DNA from: Pelodera strongyloides
Lineage: Eukaryota > Nematoda > Chromadorea > Rhabditida > Rhabditidae
Assembly (NCBI GenBank): GCA_036852015.1
Contig: JAANDG010000033.1
Location: 124,001-188,000 of the forward strand
Direction: 5' to 3'
Length of the DNA: 64,000 nt
A program made the translations under genes and the position numbers. Below the pieces are notes generated by a model. The model was not told where the DNA came from. It did no database searches and saw only the letters and a program-made list of their open reading frames with translations. This document shows positions 29,001 to 40,190 of this stretch, one piece after another (position 1 is the stretch's first letter; each line of letters opens with the position of its first letter).

Positions 29001-29578
29001 AACACTCTAAAAAGCATAGTCTGAAGCCCTCACAATGGTCTTACGAACGTTCTACTTGCTCGATCGTTTCAAGAAATAGGCTAGGAGTTAAAATGAACAT
29101 TCTTACCTGTTTACGTGAAGAACCATTTGCCTTCGAAGGCCGAAACGCTTCCACAAAGGCCATGCCATCTGTAGGCTGCCGTACTGCGGGCAAAACCTGA
29201 AAAGTCAAATACTACAACTATTGAAATTATGTATTGCACACAGCTTCTAATGCGATAAAAATACATGACAACGAATTTCTCGCATAGGTATTCCAATCAT
29301 TAACGATTAAAACAACCCACTGGAGAAGTCGAAGAGGAAGCAGTCGCTGAACTTGTCGACTGTGTGTTCTGAAATACATTATTATTATTATTGAAATTAA
29401 GTCAGTTATTGACAAGAACTACATGGCCCAGCCAGCTGAACGAACATCATATAAATACAACAGACAGCTAGTTGTTAGAAGTAATTATTACCCTTTGCTT
29501 CTTCCTCCTTTGCCGTTTGGTCTTCGACTTGGAAACACTTTTCGCAGAATCCTCTGCCGAACAGCTCGGTTCACTCAT
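20011..29578 (-). CDS. disl-2: DIS3L2-family 3'-5' exoribonuclease
   Basis: Exosome-independent RNase II/RNB exonuclease of the DIS3L2 type, which in other animals degrades oligouridylated RNAs in the cytoplasm. Thirty-two exons: 29578-29492, 29368-29321, 29196-29107, 29006-28835, 28586-28464, 28380-28248, 28004-27910, 27585-27513, 27314-27155, 26819-26658, 26521-26402, 26136-26014, 25148-25083, 24982-24895, 24785-24667, 24446-24279, 24148-24052, 23866-23745, 23564-23427, 23318-23217, 22976-22869, 22717-22649, 22523-22434, 22328-22191, 21989-21849, 21637-21545, 21387-21260, 21137-21029, 20896-20798, 20699-20595, 20508-20341, 20136-20011. All phases agree, giving about 1,219 residues. Cold-shock domains lie near 300-420 ([20 protein letters not shown]) and 554-690. 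The RNB domain starts with the catalytic [12 protein letters not shown] at about 700 and includes [37 protein letters not shown] and [20 protein letters not shown]. An S1 domain is near 1080-1175 and the tail is acidic. The N-terminus is about 300 residues longer than human DIS3L2's; its early exons are the least certain. Confidence 0.9.
25387..25986. mobile_element. Composite foldback element in disl-2 intron 12
   Basis: Ends TTAAAGGGATCGGTTCACCT and aggtgaaccgatccctttaa match the family at 14556-15044. Inside, 25425-25535 and 25583-25690 form a second, nearly perfect inverted pair (gaaatagaacactac and its mirror). About 240 nt of unrelated sequence (25700-25940) is inserted before the right end. 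The host intron spans 25149-26013 and is almost all element. Confidence 0.85.
28626..28800. mobile_element. Degraded TTTAAA-type palindromic element in disl-2 intron 4
   Basis: The left end gttaaagccgtacggcaccc and right end caaaaaccggccgttctatc resemble the GCGGTAT subgroup (38327-38488). The interior shares cccatgta and tatgcaaata words. Both ends carry substitutions, so it is an old copy. Confidence 0.55.
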
Positions 29579-29592
29579 CGTACCTAAACCGA
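29579..29592 (-). promoter_or_regulatory. disl-2: Probable trans-splice acceptor of disl-2
   Basis: On the minus strand, cctcggtttag is followed by gtacg and the start codon at 29578. This gives a 5-nt leader remnant with no upstream exon, as expected for spliced-leader addition. It also supports the chosen start. Confidence 0.55.
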
Positions 29593-30972
29593 GGAAGCTT
29601 CAATAATGAACATATAATAATAACAACTAACAATAACGAAACACAACACGCAAACATACATTCAAATGAAGTTGTTGCGAGCAGATGCTGCAGTCTGTTG
29701 TTTGCTATTTTCTGGAACGAGTACCGTATCCGTACCTGGGCAGACACCTTGGAAATCATTTAAATTATTTTGCCTCTACGGTATTTTCCCCACAGAGTTG
29801 GCAGGAAGAGTCGGAGGAACATTTTTTCATACGGTATCTGTATATTTTATCAACCCAAACGGTGATGATCTTCGCAATTTCTCCTCAAATCGTGAGTCAA
29901 TGTTCACAGAGAGGCATCTGCGAGTTATTTGAATTTGCAATATTATCAAAACGGTCGGGCCGACTAAAAACCTAGTAGGAAACAAGTGAAAAACTAGCTG
30001 GTTTTTCCGCGGGCCGAGCTCGAAAACAAAGATCATAGAACATAGTTGAACCGGAAGAGCTGACCATGAGTTAAATTCAAGAACAAAGAAAACTAGCAAA
30101 AACCACGAGAGTCCAAAAATAGCTGTAACTGGTGCAACTCCGGGCCATTGTCGCGCAGTATGTTGTTCGACAGTTTTGATATGCGCGGGGAGTGAGCCGT
30201 AGGCGCGCCATACCCATGTTTCACCATTGTGAGTAATCCGCGTCGATTCTTTGAAACTGGCTAGTTAGCAATATGGTTTATGACAAGGTCTCCGTGCCTG
30301 TGGCGCTTCCTGTCGAAACTGTTTTGACGCCAACATTGGAGACTGTATATAGCGTACATTACACTAATTAATTCCGTTCACTCGCTGCGCACAAAAAAGG
30401 GTGCGCAGAAGTGTTCGATTGTAGTTGGCATCCTTCTGGTGGAGGCGCGGCCGAGGTGCGGTCCCGCTGTGGCACTATATATTATGCGCGTAGACGACGC
30501 GGGGTTTCACAATGTAGTGCTAAATTTCCATCTCAAAGATATCTGCTAACTTTACCTCAAACGCAAATAAGTCCAAACGTGGTTGTTTGTGCAAGAGTGT
30601 TGAATGCGTGAGTGTCTGTTGAAATTTGATTTTACCGACCAAGAGAGAAAGTCCGAAAGCCATTCAGAAAGCACTACGGCTCGTTTTCAAGAACGCCCAT
30701 TTATTTTTGCTCCAGAACTTCTCGAGCATGGTTTAGAGATCAGCAAGTCTATATTTATGTACTTCAACGCAAAGTCCACCAATTTTGAAGCGCGTTATTT
30801 TGTCATACATTATGGAATCTTGTCATGCCGGAGGCTTCGACGCAACGCTATATCAAAATTCCTAATGATATTGGGGTCAGAAGCATGCGATGTTCATATC
30901 TTTGTGTAATCTTTGAGTTTTCAGTTACATGCATGATTGACGACGGTATTATCGCCAAGTTTTTATAATGTT
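29593..30972. other. Intergenic stretch upstream of disl-2
   Basis: No gene could be supported. The region around 30150-30500 is somewhat GC-rich (cgcgcc, gcggccgagg) and may contain the disl-2 promoter. An open frame of about 100 codons at 30604-30909 has no recognisable domain or splice context. Confidence 0.4.
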
Positions 30973-31157
30973 TTTAAAGCGAAATACCGGCCGGTTTTTG
31001 AAACGCATCGAGTACTCCCTGCTTTCCTATGCTTCATATGCAAATGAGCATAAATTTGAATAAAAAATAGACCCCAATAGACCCTTTTTAGCATAAATGC
31101 ATAAGAATGCTGATATTTGAGATACGTTTCAAAAACCGGCCGGTATTTCGCTTTAAA
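30973..31157. mobile_element. TTTAAA palindromic MITE, near-consensus copy
   Basis: A 185-nt element bounded by TTTAAA on both sides. Inverted ends gcgaaataccggccggtttt and the exact inverse make it one of the best-preserved copies. It lies in intergenic DNA. Confidence 0.92.
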
Positions 31158-31369
31158 TGAACAGATGTAAAAACGACTAACGTTCAATCTAGCCGTCCAA
31201 TAACCTCTAATTCATGGAATTCTGTAGACGTATTCTCAACGCACAGTGCTCAAAATCCTTTTCTCTTTATATTTCCTTGCTAGCAGAATCCGTTAATGAA
31301 AAGCTCTTCTGCCGTGTGTGGCGTGTAAATTGAGATCGAAACGCTTCTTTTGGCATTTACGCACCCTTC

Positions 31370-31570
31370 CTCCCTCTCTCTCTTTTCTCTCTCACTCTCT
31401 CTCCTCTCTACCCCTCAGCTCCTTTTTTCGCTCTCTCACTCTCTTCCTCACTCTCACTCAATTTCACTTCTCTTTCTCTCTTTCTCCCTCTGCACTCCTT
31501 CTTTCTCTCACTCCCACCATCCCACCATCCCCCCTCTCTCTCCCTAACTTCCTCTCTCTCTCTCTTCAAA
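31370..31570 (+). repeat. CT-rich microsatellite
   Basis: Interrupted pyrimidine tract; the frames encode only Ser/Leu/Pro strings. Similar tracts follow near 32560-32630 and 33505-33550. Confidence 0.85.
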
Positions 31571-31619
31571 GTAATTTCCATATACTCTCCAATTCCTGCC
31601 CCAGGAGCGACTAGTTAGC

Positions 31620-33480
31620 TTATAGGCTAAAAGCCGGTCGTTTCTTTCTAATTATATACCAGATTCAAAAGTACGCGTTCCTGGAAAATTATCTAGTACA
31701 TTGGGACCTGAACCATACAAAGTTCGTCGAGGAGTTGCTTATGCTACTAGTTAATTAGCGTGCATTGAGAGTGAATGCGTCTGATGATACAGCTCCGTTC
31801 TTAGCTCTGCCATGTCGCTGTAAGGCCTAACCTTAGGCGTGAACTCGATATAAAGAGGACAGCACCATCAGAACCTTCATTGGTTCTAACGGTTCCCTTT
31901 GTACATAGCTTCCAATTGGCTCACAGTTATACAGTGTTTAGCTTGTCCATACAAAACGCGACGAGTTGAAGTCTACGCATTCTCCCTTATAAATTCAACA
32001 CGCAACGAACAAACAAATAAATAAAATTGCCATTTCCGGGAATCCCCTTTCCATGAAAATTTACGACCAGCCGCAGCTTTACAACTTTGTCGGTGAGGAC
32101 AGACATACAGTGAGAACAAAAAGTAAATAAAAAGGTTATATCGACCTAAATATAGCGAGCTTCAACGTGAAGACTAAGTTTTGAGTAATGTTGAAAATTC
32201 AATCTCCTTGACTCTTGACAATCAACGGCCAATATTTTTCCGTTCTTTTTTCAGAACGCTGTAGCACTCTCCTGATGAATGCAGCAAAACCATAACACAT
32301 TGCTTCCTTTGGTTGCAATACAGTACCATTCTTCTTCTTCTTTTTTTTTTACCGTATTTCACATTTTCTCTAAAAAAATCGTACCAAACATTAATCCACA
32401 GAGTCAGTTTGATCAATTGTTCACTGCTCTTTTCTATGAATCTCTTTGATTTGCATATGTTTTTTTAAAGTGACCTGCTCTTTGATTCGGCCGTCACCTA
32501 CTGTTGTGCCTTTGCTCTTTCTGAAAATAACCAGAAACAGTTAGGATGATGAGGTCTCTCTCTCTGTGTCCCCCCTCTCTCTCTCTCTCTCTCTGTCCCC
32601 CTGTCTACCTCTCTCCCTCTCACTCTCTCCTTGGAAGGAAAGAGTCCAGCCTCCGTGTGGATTAAAGCATCTCGGGAGTTCCGATTTACATAAACATACG
32701 CCGTGATTTCAGACTTCTGCTCTCCGTTTGGTGCATACGCTTAAATTTTACTATCAGATTTTTAAAAATCACATTTGAGGAAAGCTTACGTTGTCTAGCA
32801 AAATTATCGTCAACTTCGTTCATAGTCTAAGTTCAGTCAACATAGAAATACCTTTGTAAATTGGGATCTAGTTTGTATGTATGTATATGTGCCTGAGCGT
32901 GTCAGGTGCGATATTGATGTGCCACAAGTGCGCAATCTCTCATTCGGATATCCATAGCGCCCGCGCCGCCGTACCCCAGTGTTAGTGCGCCGCCTCGCTG
33001 ACGGGCAACATTTTTGCAAGCGGGGATAGTGGGGAGTTCCACGTACTTCGTGTATGTGCATGTATATGTGCACGTATGTGTATGTATCTACGTGTGTATG
33101 GTATGCGTATCAATAAAACAAAATCGACCCTACATCCCAGAGTGTATTACAATTGGTATTATGTAGATAAGCACATCTAACCAGTTGCCACTGCTTGCCA
33201 TTCTTTTCTAGACTTTTGTTACATTCGTTTCACTCGGGCTATATCTGTGGTCGCAAATGCGGGGCCCCGAAGATGAACTTTTTGTTTTGTTTTCGTCCAG
33301 TGCTTCCAAAGAAATTGCCTCCTTACATGCACTCCCAACTAATCCCTAGTATGGCCTTTTTGTCTTTTTTTGCCAAATCGTCTCTGGCGTTTTTCAGAAA
33401 AAAGACACAAAACGTTTACGAAATAAGGCGGATTCTTCATTAATTTACCTTCGCATTTTCTCTTTAGCTACGATATATCA
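31620..33480. other. Intergenic stretch with no gene recognised
   Basis: Mostly AT-rich, with a CT tract near 32560-32630, a poly-T run near 32341 and a GC-rich patch at about 32940-33020. No exon with convincing flanks was found on either strand. Confidence 0.4.
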
Positions 33481-33502
33481 TTCTCATTCGGTCAGTCTAT
33501 CC

Positions 33503-33504
<2 letters not shown>

Positions 33505-33540
<36 letters not shown>

Positions 33541-33552
33541 ATTTTCTCTCTC
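33505..33552 (+). repeat. CT microsatellite
   Basis: Almost pure (CT)n run of about 40 nt. Confidence 0.9.
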
Positions 33553-34097
33553 AAATTTATTGCCAGTATAACAAATCGAAAATCTGCCAGTATAACAAAA
33601 AAAAACTGCAGAGATTTATTCCAAACTCCAAACAATTCACTGAATAGTTGTCTGGTATCATTGTCAACCCCCGACTCTCTCCTCTCTTTGTTTCCCGATA
33701 CGGATCGTATGTATGCTTCTCCAAATTCCCGCCAAATTAAAGTTACCTGTGCAAAATTTCGCGCTGATGCCGCGCAAAACCGAGACCGCCAACTCGGCGC
33801 GGCAAAACCGCGGAGTTTTTCCACTGAAGAGAGCTCTTCCATTAAGCATTTAATCAGTTGGTGCGCGAGGTATGTATCGAACTTTAGTTCAGTTCACGGC
33901 AAACAAGAGCGTTACCAGGTGAACCGCGCCCATTCCAAATTGATGGTGTTGATTCCTGATAATTTTATTTTGAGCATTATAATAATAATGTAATAACAAT
34001 ACTTTATTGCATGCAAAATACAAAACTAAATGCAACAGTTTTGTCGATTATTTAGCTTGAGGAAGATTGATCTAAACTAGTAGACAACCTAAGGATA

Positions 34098-34216
34098 TTC
34101 ACCACTCAAGTTTCCATGGGGAATTCCCCGTCTTTTTCTCTGCGTGTTCTCACATTAGAATGCTATTTTCTGTGCCCAGGGTACATTTCCCCGAGGGAAT
34201 CGGAGTGGTGAATATG
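34098..34216. mobile_element. Small inverted-repeat element
   Basis: attcaccactc at the left end mirrors gagtggtgaat at the right, with further imperfect pairing inside (ccatggggaattccc against ttccccgaggga). It is about 120 nt long, non-coding and of unknown family. Confidence 0.5.
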
Positions 34217-35338
34217 GTCTCTGATGGTGAACTATCAAGTGTTATCATAACATAGTCAAAAAAAGTGGACACAAGGCTAGACCGTCGAACTATTTTTAAA
34301 CCGAAATCATCTCGCGCTTTCAAAGATAGCCGGCAAAATGATCTGTGGCTTCAACTGATACCGTGTCATAGTATCGCTATGGTTGTGAAATATTGCTCTA
34401 GCACTGTTGATAATGTTGAAGATAACACTATTATCACAGCTGTCGATGACAAACTGAAAAGCGAAAAATATTGTTACTTTTTTGCAAGGGCAAACCATTC
34501 GAACCGCACAATGAGCTCATTTAATTTAGTTTCATGTTCATTTTTGTCAACTTTGTGGACTGGCTCTGATATTTTTTCAATTTCCATCCGGTTCCAGCGT
34601 ATATCGTATATAACATAACATAACATTTATTACGACAACAAAATGTATCGCGCAAGTTTTAGCAATATAAGGCCATTATCAAAGAATAAATAAACAATAA
34701 TACTAATAAAACAGATGATAAAAAGCACTAAAATAAATGACACGATTTTTTTCTGCAAATTTACAGGAATAGAGCTGGGTTTCGCTCAATCATAAGTGAT
34801 GTTTTATTACCTATTTACATCACGGTGTTAGGGTATCCGTTGTTCGACATTTTGTGGTCTACATACATGTTCTTGATTTTTTTCTTCTAATAAACCACAT
34901 TATTTCATTCAAACCATTAATTTTTCATGGAACTGCAGCTTCAACAACACACAGTTCTCGTTATTTTTCTGTCTTGCTTTACTTTTATTTTTACGTTTGA
35001 TATTTAATGCTTTTGGCAGTTATGAGCTCTGACTCTGACTATGGAAGAAAAACGGGCATAACTTCCTCGAAAACAAAATTAGCATGTTATTGCCAATAGC
35101 TGGCACCGAATCCCGTTGGAAGATAGAGACTCCTATACAAAACGCTTTTTTTCAAGGGAGTGTTCAGCATGTCGAAAGCGAAAAAAAATAAAGAAATAAA
35201 AACAGTTCAATTCCGGGATTCCGAAACAGGGGTTTTCTGCCTCCTGACCTGAAAGTTGCGTAGAAATAGACGGAAAATTCTGTGTTTACAAATTGACGCA
35301 GTTTCATAAACCCATTCCCTTCAAGCGTCACTTCACAT
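34217..35338. other. Intergenic stretch with no gene recognised
   Basis: AT-rich sequence. Short open frames exist (for example 34265-34618), but none has a good start context, splice sites and recognisable composition together. Confidence 0.4.
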
Positions 35339-35342
35339 GATT

Positions 35343-35468
35343 TTGAAACTTAAGCTGGTCACTTCTACATTTCCATGGTTATATGCTATATGCAAATTGT
35401 GTTCCACGTAAATTACCATATCCGTTGTCCAGATTATATTTAAAAACCACGTACCATCCCGCTTTAAT
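35343..35468. mobile_element. Degraded GTACGTGG-type palindromic element
   Basis: The right end aaaaaccacgtaccatcccg and ctttaat matches the subgroup at 19807-19907 and 42602-42764. The left end (gattttgaaacttaagctgg) is eroded. Confidence 0.4.
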
Positions 35469-35619
35469 ATTCATTTTCTGTTCCAGTATAAGACAGTAAA
35501 AGATTTCCAATTGCCTTTCAGAAACGTGTAATCATGGCCTCGCGAACTGCTATTTCTAACCCCATATCTGAAACAATCATCGACATAGGCTTGTTGAAAC
35601 AACATAAGAGAAAAATTGA

Positions 35620-35780
35620 AATTCTCTCTCTCTCTCTTTCTGCCCTCTCTCTCTGCTGCCTAATCCGTGCTTCTCTGTCATTATTTTATTTTAGGCCACT
35701 TATGCGCTCACCCCCTCTCTCTCACTCTAGACTAATCTATCTTTGTCTGTTCTCTCTGTCTGTCTTTCTTCCACCACTTA
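35620..35780 (+). repeat. CT-rich microsatellite
   Basis: Interrupted pyrimidine tract, followed at about 35885-35945 by a purine (GA) tract. The pair could fold together. Confidence 0.75.
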
Positions 35781-36004
35781 TACCTAATTCGTCTTCAGTA
35801 AATTAACTCCAGTAAATAAATCCAAATTCTTGCCAAAATCCGAATCTGTGCGGTAAATAAACCCAACCCTAAAATAAAACTGAATGAGTGAGCGAGAGAC
35901 AGAGAAACGGAAAGACTGAGATAGAGAGACAGAAAGAGAGAGTGAGAAGAAATCCTCCAACCAATTTCACTATCTCCCTCTATTCTTATTTTCCAGTGCA
36001 AACG

Positions 36005-36128
36005 AGGTTTTAAAGCGGTATAACAACCGGCTTTTGAAAGTAGGTTCGTCCCATGTAGGGTATTAAATTACTGCGCGAATGATGCAGTTGCCCAACATCC
36101 TCTAAAACCGGTAGTTATATCGCAGTAA
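36005..36128. mobile_element. Degraded TTTAAAGCGGTAT element
   Basis: The left end ttttaaagcggtataacaac and the right end aaaaccggtagttatatcgc are inverted relative to each other over about 20 nt. The interior is shorter than in the main family. Confidence 0.6.
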
Positions 36129-36301
36129 AGTTCCCTGAGTAAGTGAATAACGTTTTAGATCACTTTCATGGATGTTTGTGCCCGCAACCTTTCAGTTGCT
36201 CATGCATACACGAGTATACTACTTTGTTATTTTGCCTACTATCGTGGCTGAATTTTGGGAATATTTAGGCATTTTCTGTATTCTCTCCCCCCTCTCTCTC
36301 A

Positions 36302-36333
<32 letters not shown>

Positions 36334-36394
36334 ATCACTTTTCCCTCTCTCGTAATTTCAACGTCAATTATTATAATTATCATGTAATTGCAGT

Positions 36395-36505
36395 ATGTCC
36401 GATAGCAGTTCTGATGATAATCGCAGATGTCGACCGGGTCTTCGATCACTTTTACTCTGTCTCTGCCTGCCGTGCAGAATCTGCCGAAAGAAGAGCCGCT
36501 TGAAA
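36395..36505 (+). CDS. Putative first exon, Cys-rich N-terminus
   Basis: An ATG one base after a good acceptor (catgtaattgcag) opens a 37-codon frame ending at a strong donor (gtgagt) in phase 0. The product starts MSDSSSDDNRRCRPGL, then a cysteine/leucine-rich patch (LLLCLCLPCRIC) and basic RKKSRLK. This could be a palmitoylated membrane-anchoring N-terminus. The splice partner is unknown. The only plus-strand gene downstream in the window is soc-2, whose exon 2 accepts phase 0, so an alternative soc-2 start is possible but unproven. It may also be a chance frame. Confidence 0.38.
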
Positions 36506-36537
36506 GTGAGTCTGATTACATATATATATTAAAAATA

Positions 36538-36580
36538 CATAAATTCTTTACGCCACAAGAGCGTGCTCCTTTATTCAAGG
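36538..36580 (+). repeat. Dispersed 'acgccacaagagcg' motif
   Basis: The sequence ttctttacgccacaagagcg followed by tgctcctttattcaa is nearly identical to 11617-11657 and similar to 457-497. No terminal repeats are visible. Confidence 0.7.
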
Positions 36581-36939
36581 GTAGTTCAATACATTATTCA
36601 AAGGTCTTTCAAGTAAAACACCGATGGTGCGCGGCGAGAAAACTCATGGGTGCTTAAATCGTGCTCGCAAGCCTCTCCGTATTTTCTACAGTTGTCGCGC
36701 CTACCATTCGCCGCGCTAAGTTTTCGCGCCAGCTCGTCGCCCGTCAGTGAGGGGACCTGAGGTCTGATTGTTTCGTAAAGTCCAAGTGGTCCACCCTCTT
36801 CATGCGATTACCCAAATCTAACTGAATTTCAACCGCGACTCTCCTTTTTTTCGTTTGTTTGCAAATGGGAACCGGCCCAAACCAATAAGATTCCTAGAAT
36901 TGGACGTTTTATGAAATCTCATCGAGGTACGGAAGAGGA

Positions 36940-37122
36940 TTTAAAGCGAAACGCCTGCCGGTTCTTGAAAAGCATCGCGGACAACTGAATTCTTACGTAT
37001 TTATACAAAGTTGCTCGCATTTAGCTCGGTTTTTTATTCAAATTTATGTTCATTTGCATAAGCTGCATAAGAATAGTGGTTTACTCGATGTGTTTCAAAA
37101 ACCGGCCGGTATTTCGCTTTAA
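36940..37122. mobile_element. TTTAAA palindromic MITE, full copy
   Basis: 183 nt. The left end is diverged (tttaaagcgaaacgcctgcc) and the right end is canonical (aaccggccggtatttcgctt). It shares interior words with 7235-7418 and 48014-48203. Confidence 0.88.
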
Positions 37123-37814
37123 CCATTCTTTTGGTGCAGATGTATTACTTTCTCTTCATTTTTGTTTGGAGTGCGATGCTAACAATAAGAAGGAATCTTG
37201 GGTCTATTTATTGATCCCCCTTATTCAGAATTTAGTTTAATTGATTATTACCGTCGTTTTTCTCACTCTGTCCAGGCTTTAGAACCAAGGTTTTTTTAGT
37301 GACCCCGACAATTTCACTTTCAACTTATGACTCGATTCAAAACAACCAGTGAATCAACTTGTGACAATTCTATTTTTTTCAAGTTCGAGTACATCAGCAG
37401 AATAACTGAAAATTTAACAAATTGCATTTCTATTTTACTAATTTATGACTTTCACAATGGTACCCCCTGCATCTAGAGTTACGCTACTTCTTCAGAGAAC
37501 AATATATTTTTCCGTGGGGCCGATCCTCTAACTTCTAAGGTCTCGAAACTTGAAGATGCATCAACTTACCCCTACAGACACATTAGGCTTTATATCAAAT
37601 TCCATGGTAACTCGACCCGTAACCAAAGCCTTTAGACGGGCTTTTACTGCCCAACTTCCAATTCTTGGCCTACAATTTATGAGCGCGCTACCTAGGATTT
37701 TCGGGAAACTAATAACCCTCCGGAATACGCTTTTCCGATTATTTACTTCCATACTAAGCCGTCGTTTTGGGCCAAAATTCATATTGTATATGACTGGACA
37801 CCAGGGAGCTTGTC

Positions 37815-37845
<31 letters not shown>

Positions 37846-38029
37846 ATCCGAATCCATCTGTTTATGCATTTATGCCGTCCTTTATTTTTGCAATTTACCC
37901 TCGTCGCGCCCGTCCCGACCCCGTATACATTAAATGTGGCGGTTAACTGGAGCCCTGGAGCACGAAAACGATCCAATTTTATATTTATTCCGCCGTCAAA
38001 TTTTAATTTTTTGCGCCTCATTCGAGGCG
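37123..38029. other. Intergenic stretch with a short CT tract
   Basis: Contains a (CT)n run near 37814-37848. An open frame of 127 codons at 37550-37933 runs into that tract and has no recognised domain, so it is not called as a gene. Confidence 0.4.
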
Positions 38030-38186
38030 TTTCAAAGCGAAATAACGGTCGGTTTTTGAAACGCCAATGATTTCCATATGTTGTACGCAACAAATGAATA
38101 TAATGAATAAAAAAATCGCGCAATTTCGCCCAATTATTTGCGTATGCAACTTGGGAAAACAACGCCCAACTGTTATTTCGCTTTAA
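38030..38186. mobile_element. TTTAAA-family palindromic MITE, diverged
   Basis: The left end tttcaaagcgaaataacggtcgg has one change in the TTTAAA core, and the right end is gttatttcgctttaa. It is 157 nt, shorter than the main group. Confidence 0.75.
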
Positions 38187-38326
38187 CTTGTGTGGTGAGC
38201 GGAAAGCCCTGCCGCTAATATGTACCTAGCCTAGGCGAGAATCTGCGAGATGGGTTTTTCGTCGCCGCGCACCGTTACATCGCACATTAAGCGTAGTACG
38301 TTGGTGGGTCCAGACGCTTGCCTCTG

Positions 38327-38488
38327 TTTAAAGCGGTATAACTACCGGTTCTTGAAAATATATGATGGACTATTGTATACACATTTATTTAGTAAACTCG
38401 AATTGCTCGATTTTTTTTATTCTAATCATACTCACTAGGTGCAGTTCCCATCATATGTTCCAAAAACCGGCCGTTATGTCTCTTTAAA
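38327..38488. mobile_element. TTTAAAGCGGTAT-subgroup palindromic MITE
   Basis: Bounded by TTTAAA on both sides. The left end is gcggtataactaccggttct and the right end aaaaaccggccgttatgtct. Confidence 0.8.
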
Positions 38489-38672
38489 GCCTAACACGAT
38501 TCTTCCAGACAAACCCTCCGATGCCCTTTTTGTCCGCGAAAGCCAGGCTTCTGGTCCAGTAAGCAACAATAATAGAATAGGAGATTTATGCATGCACGTT
38601 CACTTTGTTTGCATACTTTTCCTCAACTTTTTGGACTTCTAGGAGTTAGTCACCTTGTCTTCACTCAAGCTG

Positions 38673-38837
38673 TTAAAGCAGTATTGTACCTACTTTGGGA
38701 AATTTGCATGGGATACGAATATCCTATGTATACTAGCTAATTTGGTGCTTAGGACGGGCACCAAAAATTTGCATAGGATACATAGGAAATTCTTATCATA
38801 TGAAAATTTCCCATAGTAAGAACAATACTGCTTTAAA
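38673..38837. mobile_element. Palindromic element with TTAAAGCAGTATTGT ends
   Basis: The left end gttaaagcagtattgtacct and right end aacaatactgctttaaa are inverted copies, as are inner words (gggaaatttgcatgggatac and cataggaaattcttatcata in part). Another degraded element starts at the shared TTTAAA (38832) and runs to about 38930. Confidence 0.75.
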
Positions 38838-39158
38838 GTGTATAACATCAGGTTTCTGAAACGTATTGTGAAAAACTGTGTTCCCATGTATAGCTAATGA
38901 GTATAATTAATTGCAGTTGTGCAACACTTTTCGAAAAACGTTTCGAAACTCTTCGAAAAACGTTCATGCTCAACCCTATCTACATTATTATGCGCTATGC
39001 GCAGTACATAAGTATACACATCTTATGCACTATTGCAGGCAATTATTAGTTCCAATGACGTCCAAGCAAATTAGCTTACTTATCTATGGGCACATGTTTA
39101 CATACATACATGTATTCGTCTAAATATATGTTTCATAAGGAGAAGATTATCTTTATGT

Positions 39159-39342
39159 TTTAAAGCGAAATACCGGCCGGTTTTTGAAACACATCGAGTA
39201 GACCAGTATTATTATGCAGCTTATGAAAATGAACATAAATTAGAATACAAAATCGAGCTAAATTCGAGCAAATTAGCATAATTACATAAGAATTCAGTTG
39301 CCCGCGATGCGTTTCAAAAACCGGCCGGCATGTCGCATTAAA
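39159..39342. mobile_element. TTTAAA palindromic MITE, full copy
   Basis: 184 nt with the canonical left end (gcgaaataccggccggtttt) and a slightly diverged right end (ccggccggcatgtcgcatta). Confidence 0.88.
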
Positions 39343-40112
39343 AACATTTTCTGTGGCATGCCATGTCAAACAATATTTCAAAAATCATAGTTTTGGGTTT
39401 TTATTTTTGGCGAGCGAAAACGCTTCGCAATGCCGTTATGTATAATGCCGTTATGTATAATTTGTAACAATTTTGCGATTTGAGCTCGCTGTTATTGTTA
39501 AAAAAGATTAATTCGTTCAAATATTTTGAAAGGTCCCAAACTATGGTTGTATGACATGTATGGAACCAGTTTCAACTCTAACAGTAACGGTAACGAAAAG
39601 AAAAATACATTAATTTTATTTCTCACCCGTACGTCCGCGGTAAATAAGATCATTCACTTGACATCACTATCACCCAGATGACAGTTGTTAGAGTGCCCTT
39701 TATTTTTGACCGCAAAAGATATAGAGCATTGATATCGAATCAATGATTGACTTTAAGTTTCTTTTCTAAGTTTCTAATTTTCTTTTCCAAGTATCCAAGT
39801 TCTTAGGCATAGGCTTATGCAATATACTTAATGTATACTTGTATACTTAATGTGTCTTGTCTAACTAAATTAGCGATACTAATAAGATCGATTGTGTGGA
39901 TAAATTATTTATGTAGTTCGAAACTTATTATTAAACGTTCTCTGTTCTTCCGTTTGTTTTAATCCATGGTATGATTCGTTGTTGATCTCTCTGTGTCCCA
40001 ACTGTGTCCCATTCATGCACAGAAGGGCACTGGATACAGGTGTCCAAGTCCAGCATACCGCATACCAGCCTACCTTTCCACTATCAAACCGCTTTAAAAA
40101 AAACATTTCCAG

Positions 40113-40190
40113 AGAATGGTGCTCGCCACTTCGGCACAGTCCTCGTGGAATGGAGTATCTGCATCAGAAACAACAAAGGTCGAAAGCGAG
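40113..40190 (+). CDS. Putative first or internal exon, Ser/Thr-rich
   Basis: The acceptor aaacatttccag is followed by AGA and an ATG at 40116, then 25 codons (MVLATSAQSSWNGVSASETT, then KVESE) to a strong donor (gtatgt) in phase 0. Upstream the frame would also read through AGA. It is not recognised. Like 36395-36505 and 48761-49060 it ends in phase 0 and could splice to soc-2 exon 2, but no evidence ties them together. Confidence 0.35.

Noticed and set aside
15216..29578. disl-2 and ucr-2 as one operon
   Set aside because: Same strand and order fit, but the gap of about 910 nt with a palindromic element is much longer than the roughly 100-nt spacing usual in nematode operons. Leader data would be needed.
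30604..30909. 101-codon ATG frame upstream of disl-2
   Set aside because: No domain, splice context, conservation or poly(A) signal can be shown, and the length is within chance expectation for 64 kb.
37550..37933. 127-codon plus-strand frame
   Set aside because: It runs into a CT microsatellite and has no recognised domain or flanking splice signals.
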